Of a stretch of 64,000 nt of DNA, positions 1-8,527 are shown piece by piece. How positions within the stretch are numbered: position 1 is the first letter of the stretch; every line of letters begins with the position of its first letter. Below the pieces are notes generated by a model. The model was given only the letters and a program-made list of their open reading frames with translations. It ran no database searches and was not told the DNA's origin. Position numbers and translations under genes: made by a program. Origin of the DNA: Bradyrhizobium sp. CB1015 (GTDB lineage Bacteria; Pseudomonadota; Alphaproteobacteria; Rhizobiales; Xanthobacteraceae); assembly GCF_025200925.1 (NCBI RefSeq), contig NZ_CP104174.1, forward strand, positions 1,178,001 to 1,242,000, in the 5' to 3' direction.

Positions 1-135
1 CTGTTTGCCTTCCAGCGGGTGATCTTGTGGGAGATCCCGTTCATGCCGGCCCGTTTCGTCTGGTTCCGCTGCGCCGTCTCGGTGCCGTTCCCGTTCGTGG
101 CAGCGGCGATCGCAATGGTGATCGGCAAGCCTTGA
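1..135 (+). CDS. C-terminal end of a membrane protein (partial)
   Basis: Only the last 44 residues lie in the window; the frame is open from base 1 and stops at TGA 133-135. The segment is hydrophobic, with an aromatic-rich stretch followed by a helix rich in V, A and I, and ends in IGKP. That fits the final transmembrane helix of a permease-like protein. The family cannot be named from so little sequence. Confidence 0.55.
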   Translation: MFAFQRVILWEIPFMPARFVWFRCAVSVPFPFVAAAIAMVIGKP

Positions 136-144
136 GGCGGGGAC

Positions 145-242
145 CGTCATTCCGGGGCGGCGAAGCCGAACTCTGGTCGCAGTTGCGCACCTGAGAATCT
201 CAAGATTCCGGGTTCGGCTCCTCGAGTCGCCCCGGAATGACG
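145..242. repeat. Intergenic palindromic repeat, CATTCCGGGGCG type
   Basis: The left end (CGTCATTCCGGGGCG) and right end (CGCCCCGGAATGACG) are inverted copies around a roughly 70-bp middle. Similar elements occur at 6347-6474 and 24386-24482 in this window, so this is a dispersed REP-like family. It sits just downstream of a stop codon, where it could act as an RNA hairpin. Confidence 0.8.
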
Positions 243-264
243 TTAGCCCCGGCCGTGGACAGGC

Positions 265-284
265 GTAATGTTATAATATAACGT
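265..284 (+). promoter_or_regulatory. Probable Zur operator before the zinc operon
   Basis: The site GTAATGTTATAATATAACGT contains an almost perfect dyad, GTTATAATATAAC, at 270-282. It resembles the AT-rich palindrome bound by alphaproteobacterial Zur. It stands out as AT-rich in GC-rich surroundings and ends 6 bp before the ATG of a His-rich protein that opens the znu operon. Zur repression in zinc-replete cells is inferred from motif and context. Confidence 0.8.
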
Positions 285-290
285 CCGCAA

Positions 291-533
291 ATGGCTCCCG
301 CCGCGTCCCATGCCCACCAGCACGACCATGCTCATGGCCACTCCCACTCTCACGGCCACGGGCATTCGCACGGGCACGATCACAGCCACGCCCATGTCCA
401 CGATGCGGCCTCGCCGCATCCGGCCCAGGCCGCGTCCTGGTCGATCCTGCGCATGGCCATGGCGGGCCGTCTCGCGGCCGCGCTCGCGGTCTGCGTCGTG
501 CTCTGGGGCATCGTCTTCCTGGCGATGAGGTGA
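291..533 (+). CDS. Small His-rich membrane protein at head of zinc operon
   Basis: An 80-residue protein. Residues 7-38 are about half histidine, with HxH and HGH repeats, and residues 58-78 form one hydrophobic helix. It is probably a membrane-anchored metal-binding peptide that buffers or hands on zinc near the ZnuABC importer. No Shine-Dalgarno sequence is visible, because the probable Zur box ends only 6 bp upstream; translation may be leaderless or start differently. Its stop overlaps a possible GTG start of znuC, so the two are translationally coupled. The function is inferred from composition and position. Confidence 0.65.
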   Translation: MAPAASHAHQHDHAHGHSHSHGHGHSHGHDHSHAHVHDAASPHPAQAASWSILRMAMAGRLAAALAVCVVLWGIVFLAMR

Positions 534-535
534 CG

Positions 536-1291
536 ATGGCAGCGCTGCACTTCCACAACGTCACGCTCGGCTATGACCGGCACCCGGCCGTGCATCATCT
601 CAGCGGCGAGGTTGCGCCGGGCGCGCTGGTTGCGGTGATCGGCCCGAACGGCGCCGGCAAGTCGACGCTGCTGCGCGGCATCGTCGGCATCCTCAAGCCG
701 CTCGACGGCAGCATCCATCTCGGCGGGCTCGACAGCAGGGATATCGCCTATCTGCCGCAGAGTGCGGAGATCGACCGCAGCTTCCCGATCTCGGTGTTCG
801 ATTTCGTCGGCACGGGGCTGTGGCGTGGCACAGGCCTGTTCGGCGGCATCGGCAAGGCTGCGCGCGACAAGATTCTCCGCGCGATCGGAGCGGTTGGCCT
901 CAGCGGGTTCGAGAACCGCCCGATCGGCACGCTCTCCGGCGGCCAGATGCAGCGCGTGCTGTTCGCGCGTGTACTGCTCCAGGATGCCAGCCTGATCGTG
1001 TTAGATGAGCCCTTCAACGCCATCGACAGCAAGACCACCGCCGATCTGCTCGCGCTGGTGAAGCGCTGGCACGGCGAGGGCCGCACCGTGCTCGCCGCGC
1101 TGCACGACATGGAGATGGTGCGCAACCATTTCACCGAAACGCTGGTCCTGGCGCGCGGCCCGGTGGCATGGGGACCGACGGCGGAGGTGCTGACGCCGGA
1201 AAACCTGCTGGTCGCGATGCGGATGTGCGAGGCCTTCGACGACAGCGCCGCGGCCTGCGCCGCCGATGATATCGGCTCGCGGGCGGCCTGA
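536..1291 (+). CDS. znuC: Zinc ABC transporter ATP-binding protein ZnuC
   Basis: Cytoplasmic ATPase subunit of a zinc (possibly manganese) importer. Visible motifs are Walker A GPNGAGKST near residue 37, signature LSGGQMQR, Walker B LIVLDEP, and the switch histidine in ALHDMEM. ATG 536 is chosen because GAGG lies 5 bases upstream; an in-frame GTG at 530 overlaps the previous stop. About 251 residues is normal for the family. znuB follows after 6 bp and znuA after that, giving a complete transporter under one probable Zur box. Confidence 0.93.
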   Translation: MAALHFHNVTLGYDRHPAVHHLSGEVAPGALVAVIGPNGAGKSTLLRGIVGILKPLDGSIHLGGLDSRDIAYLPQSAEIDRSFPISVFDFVGTGLWRGTGLFGGIGKAARDKILRAIGAVGLSGFENRPIGTLSGGQMQRVLFARVLLQDASLIVLDEPFNAIDSKTTADLLALVKRWHGEGRTVLAALHDMEMVRNHFTETLVLARGPVAWGPTAEVLTPENLLVAMRMCEAFDDSAAACAADDIGSRAA

Positions 1292-1297
1292 TCTCCG

Positions 1298-2167
1298 ATG
1301 CTCTATGACGCGCTGATCGGTCCGTTCACCGAATTCGAGTTCATGCGGCGGGCGCTCGCCGCGGTGATCGCGCTGGCGCTGGCGGGCGCGCCGATCGGCG
1401 TGTTCCTGATGCTGCGGCGGATGAGCCTCGTCGGCGACGCCATGGCGCATGCGATCCTGCCCGGCGCGGCCGTCGGTTTCCTGCTCTCCGGCCTCAATCT
1501 GTTCGCGATGACGGCCGGCGGCCTGATCGCCGGCTTTGCCGTCGCGATCCTCGCCGGTGTCGTCGCGCGCTCGACCGGGCTGAAGGAGGACGCCTCGCTC
1601 GCGACCTTCTATCTCGCTTCGCTTGCGCTCGGCGTCACCATCGTCTCGATCAAGGGCACCAATATCGACTTGCTGCACGTGCTGTTCGGCAACATCCTCG
1701 CGATGGACGACCAGACGTTGCTGGTGGTGGCCTTCAACGCCACGGTCACGCTGCTGGTGCTCGCGGTGATCTACCGCCCGCTGGTGATCGAGAGTGTCGA
1801 TCCCCTGTTCCTGCGCACCGTGAGCCGGGCTGGCGGCCCGGCCCATCTCGCCTTCCTCGCACTGGTCGTCATCAACCTCGTCAACGGCTTTCAGGCGCTG
1901 GGCACGCTGCTGGCGGTGGGGCTGATGATTCTGCCCGCGGGAATCGCAAGGTTCTGGTCGCGCGATCTCACCGCGATGATCTGCATCGCCGTCATTGCTG
2001 CTGGGGTCTCCGGCTATGCCGGCCTCGTGCTGTCGTTCCAGACCCGCGTGCCCTCGGGCCCCGCGATCATTCTGGTGGCGACGGTGCTCTACATCGTCTC
2101 CGTCCTGTTCGGCCGCGTCGGCGGCATCGTCCGGCAGCTGTTTCCCGGCCGGCATCTGGAAGCATGA
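1298..2167 (+). CDS. znuB: Zinc ABC transporter permease ZnuB (ABC-3 family)
   Basis: A 289-residue integral membrane protein with seven or eight hydrophobic segments, matching the ABC-3 family of Zn/Mn permeases. The conserved MSLVGDAMAHAILPG segment near residues 41-55 is typical of the family, as is the loop with GLQALGTLL-like sequence (here GFQALGTLLAVG). It forms the membrane channel with ZnuC and receives zinc from ZnuA. Its stop overlaps the ATG of znuA by four bases, so the two are translationally coupled. Confidence 0.93.
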   Translation: MLYDALIGPFTEFEFMRRALAAVIALALAGAPIGVFLMLRRMSLVGDAMAHAILPGAAVGFLLSGLNLFAMTAGGLIAGFAVAILAGVVARSTGLKEDASLATFYLASLALGVTIVSIKGTNIDLLHVLFGNILAMDDQTLLVVAFNATVTLLVLAVIYRPLVIESVDPLFLRTVSRAGGPAHLAFLALVVINLVNGFQALGTLLAVGLMILPAGIARFWSRDLTAMICIAVIAAGVSGYAGLVLSFQTRVPSGPAIILVATVLYIVSVLFGRVGGIVRQLFPGRHLEA

Positions 2168-3033
2168 CGATGCGGCTCATCCTGATTTGTGCGCTGTTGC
2201 TGATCGCCTCGCCGCTGCAAGCCGCGGAGCGGTTCAACGTCGTCGCGAGCTTCTCGATCCTCGGCGATTTCGTCCGCAATGTCGGTGGTGACCGCATCAA
2301 CCTGACGACGCTGGTCGGCCCCGACAGCGACGTCCACGTCTATACGCCGGCCCCTAGCGATGCAAAGCGGATCGCGGCGGCGAAGCTCGTCATCGTCAAC
2401 GGGCTCGGCCTCGAAGGCTGGCTGCCGCGCCTCGTGCAATCCGCAGGCAGCAAGGCGCAGGTGATCACCGCCAGCGCCGGCATCGCGCCGCTGAAACTAG
2501 GTTCGGCCGCTGATCCCCACGCTTGGCAGTCCGTCCCGAACGCCAAGGTCTACGTCACGGACATCGCCAATGCGCTGGCCGCAGCCGCTCCTGACGACGC
2601 GGAGTTCTTCCGCGGCCAGGCCAAGGCCTATCTGGAAAAGCTCGAAGCTCTCGATCGCGAGGTCCGCGAGGCGGTCGCAAAAATCCCGCCGGAGCGGCGC
2701 AAGGTGATCTCCACCCACGACGCCTTCGGCTATTTTTCCGCCGAATACGGTATCCAGTTCATCGCGCCCCTGGGCGTCTCCACCGAAACCGAGCCGAGCG
2801 CGCGCGATATCGCCGCCATCATCGGCCAGATCAAGGCCCAGAAAATCCCGGCCGTGTTCCTTGAAAATATCACCGACGATCGCCTGATCCGGCGGATCGC
2901 CGCCGAGACCGGCGCCAGGGTCGGTGGGACCCTGATTTCTGATGGGTTGACCGGCGAAAAGGGGCCTGCACCCACTTACATTGACATGGTCAGGCACAAT
3001 ATAAAGGCCCTGACCAGCGCGCTTGACCATTAG
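2164..3033 (+). CDS. znuA: Periplasmic zinc-binding protein ZnuA
   Basis: A 289-residue cluster-A-I (cluster 9) metal-binding lipocalin-unlike solute receptor. An N-terminal signal peptide ends near LQAAERF. The expected metal ligands are visible as histidines in DSDVHVYTPAP, ADPHAWQS and STHDAFGYF, plus an acidic residue in the ENITDD region. It lacks the long His-rich loop of many ZnuA proteins; the His-rich function may be carried by the small protein at 291-533. It captures zinc in the periplasm for ZnuBC. Confidence 0.93.
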   Translation: MTMRLILICALLLIASPLQAAERFNVVASFSILGDFVRNVGGDRINLTTLVGPDSDVHVYTPAPSDAKRIAAAKLVIVNGLGLEGWLPRLVQSAGSKAQVITASAGIAPLKLGSAADPHAWQSVPNAKVYVTDIANALAAAAPDDAEFFRGQAKAYLEKLEALDREVREAVAKIPPERRKVISTHDAFGYFSAEYGIQFIAPLGVSTETEPSARDIAAIIGQIKAQKIPAVFLENITDDRLIRRIAAETGARVGGTLISDGLTGEKGPAPTYIDMVRHNIKALTSALDH

Positions 3034-3090
3034 GGCAGGGGCCACCCCGCCTCGCGTCGCGCGAAAAAAGCCTTGAAGTCCGGAGTTTTT

Positions 3091-4137
3091 ATGTCTGAAG
3101 CGACCTCCCAGAAGATTCCCGTGACCGTGCTGACCGGCTATCTCGGCGCCGGCAAGACCACGCTGCTCAACCGCATCCTGTCGGAGAACCACGGCAAGAA
3201 ATACGCCGTCATCGTCAACGAATTCGGCGAGATCGGCATCGATAACGACCTCATCATCGGCGCCGATGAGGAAGTGTTCGAGATGAACAACGGCTGCATC
3301 TGCTGCACCGTGCGCGGCGACCTCGTCCGCATCATGGACGGCCTGATGAAGCGCAAGGGCAAGTTCGACGCCATCATCGTCGAGACCACGGGTCTTGCCG
3401 ATCCCGCGCCGGTCGCGCAGACCTTCTTCGTCGACGAGGACGTGCAGAAGAATGCCCGGCTCGATGCGGTCGTGACGGTCGCCGATGCCAAATGGCTGTC
3501 CGACCGGCTGAAGGACGCGCCTGAGGCCAAGAACCAGATCGCCTTTGCCGACGTCATCGTTCTGAACAAGACCGACCTCGTCAACAAGGGCGAGCTCGCC
3601 GAGGTCGAGGCCCGCATCCGCGGCATCAATCCCTATGCGAAACTCCATCGCACCGAGCGCTGCTCGGTCGCGCTGGCCGATGTGCTCGACCGCGGCGCGT
3701 TCGATCTCGACCGCATCCTCGACATCGAGCCGGATTTCCTGGAGGCCGACGATCACGACCATGATCATCACCACCATCACGGCCACGACCACCATCACCA
3801 CCATGATCACGGTCACGGCCTGAAGCACTATCACGACGAGGACATGCAGTCGCTGTCGCTCAAGACCGACAAGCCGCTCGATCCCAACGTGTTCATGCCC
3901 TGGCTGCAGAACCTGGTGCAGGTCGAGGGCGGCAAGATCCTGCGCTCCAAGGGCATCCTCGCCTTCCACGACGATGACGACCGCTACGTTTTCCAGGGCG
4001 TCCACATGATGCTGGAGGGCAACCACCAGCGGAAGTGGAAGGAGGGAGAGCCGCGCGAGAGTCGCCTCGTCTTCATCGGCCGCGAATTGCCCGAAGAGGC
4101 CATCCGCAAGGGTTTCGAGAGCTGCATCGTCTCGTGA
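3091..4137 (+). CDS. COG0523 (CobW/ZNG1-type) GTPase metallochaperone
   Basis: A 348-residue P-loop GTPase. Visible features are Walker A GYLGAGKTT at residues 16-24, the metal site GCICC (C69, C71, C72), the guanine-specificity motif NKTD, a long His/Asp loop near residues 224-255, and a CobW C-terminal domain. Members deliver zinc to client proteins under zinc limitation, and the position after znuCBA supports that role rather than cobalamin synthesis. ATG 3091 is preferred because CGGAG lies just upstream; an in-frame TTG at 3073 is the alternative. Confidence 0.9.
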   Translation: MSEATSQKIPVTVLTGYLGAGKTTLLNRILSENHGKKYAVIVNEFGEIGIDNDLIIGADEEVFEMNNGCICCTVRGDLVRIMDGLMKRKGKFDAIIVETTGLADPAPVAQTFFVDEDVQKNARLDAVVTVADAKWLSDRLKDAPEAKNQIAFADVIVLNKTDLVNKGELAEVEARIRGINPYAKLHRTERCSVALADVLDRGAFDLDRILDIEPDFLEADDHDHDHHHHHGHDHHHHHDHGHGLKHYHDEDMQSLSLKTDKPLDPNVFMPWLQNLVQVEGGKILRSKGILAFHDDDDRYVFQGVHMMLEGNHQRKWKEGEPRESRLVFIGRELPEEAIRKGFESCIVS

Positions 4138-5156
4138 TGAAAGAGTTTACGCCGTCCCCGGAGTCCGCTTCGATCGTCTCTGTCACCGACCGCGTCAAGC
4201 CTGTTACGCTCGGCATGGCCGTGACCTCGGTGTACTTCCTGGGCCCTCGCGCCGCCTTCGTCGGCGGTGAGGAGAACGTCGCGTTCGTCGACGCCAAGGG
4301 TGAGATCACCACGGTCGCAGTGCACAGCGGCGGCATTCTCTCGACCGCTTGCGACGGCAAGACCCTCGTCATGGGCGGCGACGACGGCAAGGTCGTCTCG
4401 CTCGATGCCAAGGGCGAGGTGACGCTGCTCGCCACCGACCCCAAGCGGCGCTGGATCGACGCGGTGGCGCTGCACGCAGACGGCGCCTTCGCCTGGTCGG
4501 CCGGCAAGACGGCGACCGTCAAGAGCGGCAAGGCCGAGGAGAAGTCGATCGACGTGCCCTCGACCGTCGGCGGGCTTGCTTTTGCGCCGAAGGGCCTGCG
4601 GCTCGCAATCGCGCATTACAACGGCGTGACGCTGTGGTTTCCGAACATGGCGGGATCGGCCGAATTCCTGCCCTGGGCCGGCTCGCATCACGCGGTCACC
4701 TTCAGCCCCGACAACAAATTCCTGGTCACCGCGATGCACGAGCCGGCGCTGCACGGCTGGCGGCTTGCCGACAACAGGCACATGCGCATGACCGGCTACC
4801 CCGGCCGCGTCCGCTCGATGTCGTGGAGCGCCGGCGGCAAGGGGCTGGCGACCTCGGGCGCCGACACCGTGATCATCTGGCCGTTCGGCAGCAAGGACGG
4901 GCCGATGGGCAAGGAGCCCGCGATGCTCGCGCCGCTGCAGGCGCGCGTCTCGGTGGTCGCCTGTCATCCCAAGAACGACATCCTCGCCGCCGGCTACAGC
5001 GACGGCACCGTGCTGATGGTCCGGATGGAAGACGGCGCGGAGATCCTGGTCCGCCGCAATGGCACGCCGCCCGTGGCCGCGCTCGCCTGGAACGCCAAAG
5101 GCACGCTGCTGGCGTTTGCCGACGAAAATGGGGATGGTGGCCTGCTGGAGCTTTAA
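4137..5156 (+). CDS. WD40-repeat protein coupled to the COG0523 GTPase
   Basis: A 339-residue protein of repeated beta-rich blocks (for example FSPDNKFLVTAMHEPALHGW and GLATSGADTVIIWPFG), consistent with one seven-bladed WD40 propeller. No signal peptide is seen, so it is probably cytoplasmic. Its ATG at 4137 overlaps the GTPase stop (TGATGA), which implies coupled synthesis and perhaps a physical partnership in zinc homeostasis. Enzymatic residues are not apparent. WD40 identification is good; the role is inference. Confidence 0.85.
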   Translation: MKEFTPSPESASIVSVTDRVKPVTLGMAVTSVYFLGPRAAFVGGEENVAFVDAKGEITTVAVHSGGILSTACDGKTLVMGGDDGKVVSLDAKGEVTLLATDPKRRWIDAVALHADGAFAWSAGKTATVKSGKAEEKSIDVPSTVGGLAFAPKGLRLAIAHYNGVTLWFPNMAGSAEFLPWAGSHHAVTFSPDNKFLVTAMHEPALHGWRLADNRHMRMTGYPGRVRSMSWSAGGKGLATSGADTVIIWPFGSKDGPMGKEPAMLAPLQARVSVVACHPKNDILAAGYSDGTVLMVRMEDGAEILVRRNGTPPVAALAWNAKGTLLAFADENGDGGLLEL

Positions 5157-5186
5157 TCTGTCATGGTTCCCGCCGTATAGGGGACC

Positions 5187-5902
5187 ATGCGGTTTCTGAC
5201 GACCTTCCAGCTTGCCGATTTCGCCGACACGCTGATCAGCCTGACCACGGCCTTCGTGCTGGGCACACCATCGGCGCCGAGCGGCAATACCGCCAGCGCA
5301 CCGCGGGCCTGCGCACCAACGTGCTGGTCGCGGTGGGAGCGGCTGCCTTTGTCGATCTCGCCATGCACCTGGACGGCGCCGAGGGCGCGGTCCGGGTGAT
5401 CTCCTACGTCGTCTCCGGCATCGGCTTCCTCGGCGCCGGTGTCATCATGAAGCAGGGCATGGACGTGCGCGGCCTCAACACTGCGGCGACGCTGTGGGCC
5501 TCGGCCGCGGTCGGCTCCTGCGCCGGCGCCGACATGGTCGCGCAGGCGGCCGCGCTGACCGTGTTCGTCATCGCCGGCAACACCATGCTGCGCCCGCTGG
5601 TCAACGCCATCAACCGCATCCCGCTGAATGAGAAGGCGCTGGAGGCGACCTACTATTTCAAGCTCGCGGTTGCAGCCGACGCATTGCCCGACATGCGCGA
5701 CCGCCTCGTCGACAAGCTCGAGGCGGCGAAATATGCGGTGGCCGATATCGAGGTCGCCGAGATCAGCGAGGATATTCTGGAGATCGCCGCCAGGCTGGTC
5801 GCGAGCGCGGTCGACCCGAACGAGCTGAACGCGGTCGCGACCGATCTGCAGCATCTTCCAGGGGTGCGGCACGCAACCTGGGAAGTCAGCACGACGGAGT
5901 GA
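5187..5902 (+). pseudogene. mgtC: MgtC/SapB family membrane protein, single-base frameshift
   Basis: The first about 26 codons (MRFLTTFQLADFADTLISL...VLGT) are in one frame and everything after 5268 (IGAERQYRQRTAGLRTN...) is in another. The expected MgtC sequence GTLIGAE is restored if one base is added in the ACACCATC stretch at 5265-5270. The joined protein would be about 238 residues, normal for MgtC: an N-terminal four-helix membrane domain (VVSGIGFLGAGVI) and a C-terminal ACT-like domain. MgtC proteins act in magnesium-limited growth. The frameshift could be real inactivation or a base-calling error. Confidence 0.85.
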
Positions 5903-6003
5903 CGCGGCGTTTTGGCGCGTGCCGGCGTGGTTCCCCGCATCTACGGTTCCGGAACCGGCGCGCCCCGGTTTCGTTGATCCCGTGGACAAACGCGGTGATC
6001 GAC

Positions 6004-6342
6004 ATGCCTGGCCAAGATGACAAGCGCAGACTGAAGCTCGACCTGACAATCGCCGGTGCGCTGTTCGCAGCCGGCGTCGTGGTCTCTGTGATGTCGCTGG
6101 CGCAGATCCGCGCCGAAAGCCGGATGCAGTTGGCCCAGGCGACGCCCCCGCTTCAGGGCACCCCGTCCGACGAGCAGAGCAAGGTGCCCGCGGAGTCCAA
6201 GCCCGGCGGCGACCGGCCCACCACGCCGGCCCCCGAGCCCGCCCGGCCGGAGCCGCAGACGCAGGGCGCGGCAGGAGCGGCCAAGCCCGCGCTGCCGCCA
6301 GCGCCGGCCGAGAAGATCGCGCCGCCGATTGAGAAGAAGTAG
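6004..6342 (+). CDS. Small proline-rich membrane-anchored protein
   Basis: A 112-residue protein with a charged start (MPGQDDKRRLKLDLT), one hydrophobic helix near residues 14-33, then a long Pro/Ala/Glu-rich tail with low complexity. The most likely topology is a single-pass inner-membrane protein with a periplasmic extended tail. ATG 6004 is chosen over longer upstream starts because homology-like composition begins there. No family is recognised. Confidence 0.55.
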   Translation: MPGQDDKRRLKLDLTIAGALFAAGVVVSVMSLAQIRAESRMQLAQATPPLQGTPSDEQSKVPAESKPGGDRPTTPAPEPARPEPQTQGAAGAAKPALPPAPAEKIAPPIEKK

Positions 6343-6346
6343 CCCG

Positions 6347-6474
6347 TCGTCATTCCGGGGCGCGCAAAGCGCGAGCTACGGTGCGCAATTGCGCACCTGA
6401 GAATCCATTTACCCGCAGAGTCTGCCGCCCGATGGATTCCGGGCTCGCGCCAAGTGGCGCGCCCCGGAACGCCG
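6347..6474. repeat. Intergenic palindromic repeat, CATTCCGGGGCG type
   Basis: Inverted ends (CGTCATTCCGGGGCGCGC and GCGCGCCCCGGAACG) flank a middle that contains the smaller palindrome GTGCGCAATTGCGCAC. It belongs to the same family as 145-242 and 24386-24482. It lies between two convergent genes and may act as a bidirectional hairpin. Confidence 0.75.
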
Positions 6475-6491
6475 GGCGGAGAAAGCGTCCC

Positions 6492-7934
6492 TCACCGCAC
6501 CAGAATATTCCGGAACTGCCAGGGATCGCTGCTGTCGATATCCTCCGGGAACAGTCCCGGACGATCCGTCAGCGGGGTCCAGTCGGTATAAAAGCCCTTC
6601 ACCGGGCCGAGATAAGGCAGCTGAATTTCGAGCAGGCGTTCGAAATCCATCTCGTCGGCTTCGACGATGCCTTCATTGGGGTTCTCCAGCGCCCAGACCA
6701 TGCCGCCGAGCACGGCGGAGGTCACCTGCAGGCCGGTGGCGTTCTGGTAGGGCGCGAGCTCGCGGGTCTCTTCGATGGAGAGCTGCGAGCCGTACCAATA
6801 GGCATTCTTGTCATGGCCGAACAGCAGCACGCCGAGCTCGTCGATGCCGTCGACGATCTCGTTCTCGTCGAGGATGTGGTGCTTCTCCTGCATCTTCCCG
6901 GCGCGCCCGAACATTTCATGCAGCGACAGCACGGCATCGTCGGCCGGATGGTAGGCATAGTGGCAGGTCGGCCGGTAGATCGCCTTGCCTGAGGCGTCGC
7001 GCACGGTGAAGTAATCGGCGATCGAGATCGACTCATTGTGGGTGACGAGGAAGCCATACTGGGCGCCGCGGGTCGGGCACCAGGTGCGCACGCGCGTGTT
7101 GGCGCCGGGCTGCATCAGATAGATCGCGGCGCCGCAGCCGGCCTCATGGGTGTGCGCATTCTCGGGCATCCATTTCTCATGGGTGCCCCAGCCGAGCTCG
7201 GATGGCTGCATGCCTTCCGACAGGAAGCCTTCCACCGACCAGGTGTTGACGAAGACGTCAGGCTCCTTCGGCTTCTTCGAGCGCTGGGTGTCGCGCTCGG
7301 CGATGTGGATGCCCTTGATGCCGGCCTGCCGCATCAAATCCGCCCATTCGCCCTTGGTCTTCGGCCTGGGTGCATTGAGCTTCAGATCGGCGGCGACATT
7401 GAGCAGCGCCTGCTTGACGAAGAAGGAGACCATGCCGGGATTGGCGCCGCAGCAGGAGACCGCCGTGGTCGAGCCGGCGGGACGGGCCTTCTTGGCAGCC
7501 AGCGTCGTTTCGCGCAGCGCGTAGTTGGAGCGCGCTTCAGGGCCCTTCGAGGAATCGAAATAGAAGCCGAGCCAGGGCTCGTTGACGGTGTCGATGTAGA
7601 GCGCGCCGAGCTCGTTGCAGAGCTCCATGATGTCGGTCGAGCCGGTATCGACCGAGAGATTGACGCAAAAGCCCCGGCCGCCGCCCTCGGTGAGCAGCGG
7701 GGTCAGCACCTCGCGGTAATTGTCCTTGGTCAGGCCCTTCTGGATGAAGCGGACATTGTGCTTCTCGCAAAGCGCCTTGCGGCCCTCGTCCTTGGGATCG
7801 AGCACGGTGATGCGCGACTTGTCGTAGTCGAGATGCCGCTCGATCAAGGGCAACGTGCCTTTGCCGATGGAGCCGAAGCCGACCATGACGATGGGGCCGG
7901 TGATCTTCGCGTAGATCTGCGAGGGAGGGCTCAT
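6492..7934 (-). CDS. hss: Homospermidine synthase
   Basis: A 480-residue enzyme that joins two putrescines (or putrescine and spermidine) into homospermidine with NAD+. The N-terminal Rossmann motif VGFGSIGKGTLP is at residues 18-29. The rest matches the bacterial saccharopine-dehydrogenase-like Hss family in length and order, with SVDTGSTDIMELC and DTVNEPWLGFYFDS. Homospermidine is the characteristic rhizobial polyamine. The putrescine source, ornithine decarboxylase, is encoded 1.3 kb away on the same strand. Confidence 0.93.
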   Translation of the reverse strand: MSPPSQIYAKITGPIVMVGFGSIGKGTLPLIERHLDYDKSRITVLDPKDEGRKALCEKHNVRFIQKGLTKDNYREVLTPLLTEGGGRGFCVNLSVDTGSTDIMELCNELGALYIDTVNEPWLGFYFDSSKGPEARSNYALRETTLAAKKARPAGSTTAVSCCGANPGMVSFFVKQALLNVAADLKLNAPRPKTKGEWADLMRQAGIKGIHIAERDTQRSKKPKEPDVFVNTWSVEGFLSEGMQPSELGWGTHEKWMPENAHTHEAGCGAAIYLMQPGANTRVRTWCPTRGAQYGFLVTHNESISIADYFTVRDASGKAIYRPTCHYAYHPADDAVLSLHEMFGRAGKMQEKHHILDENEIVDGIDELGVLLFGHDKNAYWYGSQLSIEETRELAPYQNATGLQVTSAVLGGMVWALENPNEGIVEADEMDFERLLEIQLPYLGPVKGFYTDWTPLTDRPGLFPEDIDSSDPWQFRNILVR

Positions 7935-7993
7935 GGGATGGTTTCTCCGGAAAGTGCTGGCAGTGAGGGGTGGATCAGGCGCTGCGGCGCTTG

Positions 7994-8383
7994 TCAGATG
8001 CTGCGGCGCTTGGCGGTGACTTCGATCTCGACCTTCATCTCGGGCTTGGCGAGGGCAGAGACGACCAGCAGCGTCGCCGCCGGCCTGATGTCGCCGAGGA
8101 CCTCGCCGCAGACGGCGAAGTGGGCATCGATGGTGCTGGCGTCGGTCACGTAATAGGTCGCACGGACGATATCGGCCATCTCGAATCCGCCCTCCTTCAG
8201 GGCGGCGGCGATGGTCTTGAAGCAGTTGCGTGACTGGCTCGTGACATCAGCCGGCATCGTCATCGTGGTGTAGTCATAGCCGGTGGTTCCCGCGACGAAG
8301 GCGAACTCGCCGTCGATCACGGCACGGCTGTAGCCGACGGTCTTCTCGAGCGGGGAGCCGGTGGAGATCAGGCGACGGGACAT
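7994..8383 (-). CDS. RidA/YjgF family protein
   Basis: A 129-residue member of the Rid/YER057c family. Homologues are trimeric deaminases that hydrolyse reactive enamines or imines made by PLP enzymes. Residues such as SRAVIDGEFAFVAGTTG and VRATYYVTDAS are typical. The start is the ATG at 8383; a TTG two codons upstream is possible. It lies between hss and the ornithine decarboxylase, so a protective role next to polyamine and PLP chemistry is plausible but not shown. Confidence 0.88.
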   Translation of the reverse strand: MSRRLISTGSPLEKTVGYSRAVIDGEFAFVAGTTGYDYTTMTMPADVTSQSRNCFKTIAAALKEGGFEMADIVRATYYVTDASTIDAHFAVCGEVLGDIRPAATLLVVSALAKPEMKVEIEVTAKRRSI

Positions 8384-8527
8384 GGTCAAGGGCCTCGGCT
8401 GAAGGGGTGTTTCGCGGGGTTAAAGGGCGTTTCGCGGGCCTGCGCAACCCCAAAGGAACGGGCCTCGCAGGCGCGGCAGGGCGTTGCCGCGCGATGCGGC
8501 TGCGGTCTTCGCTACGCCAGCGATCCC

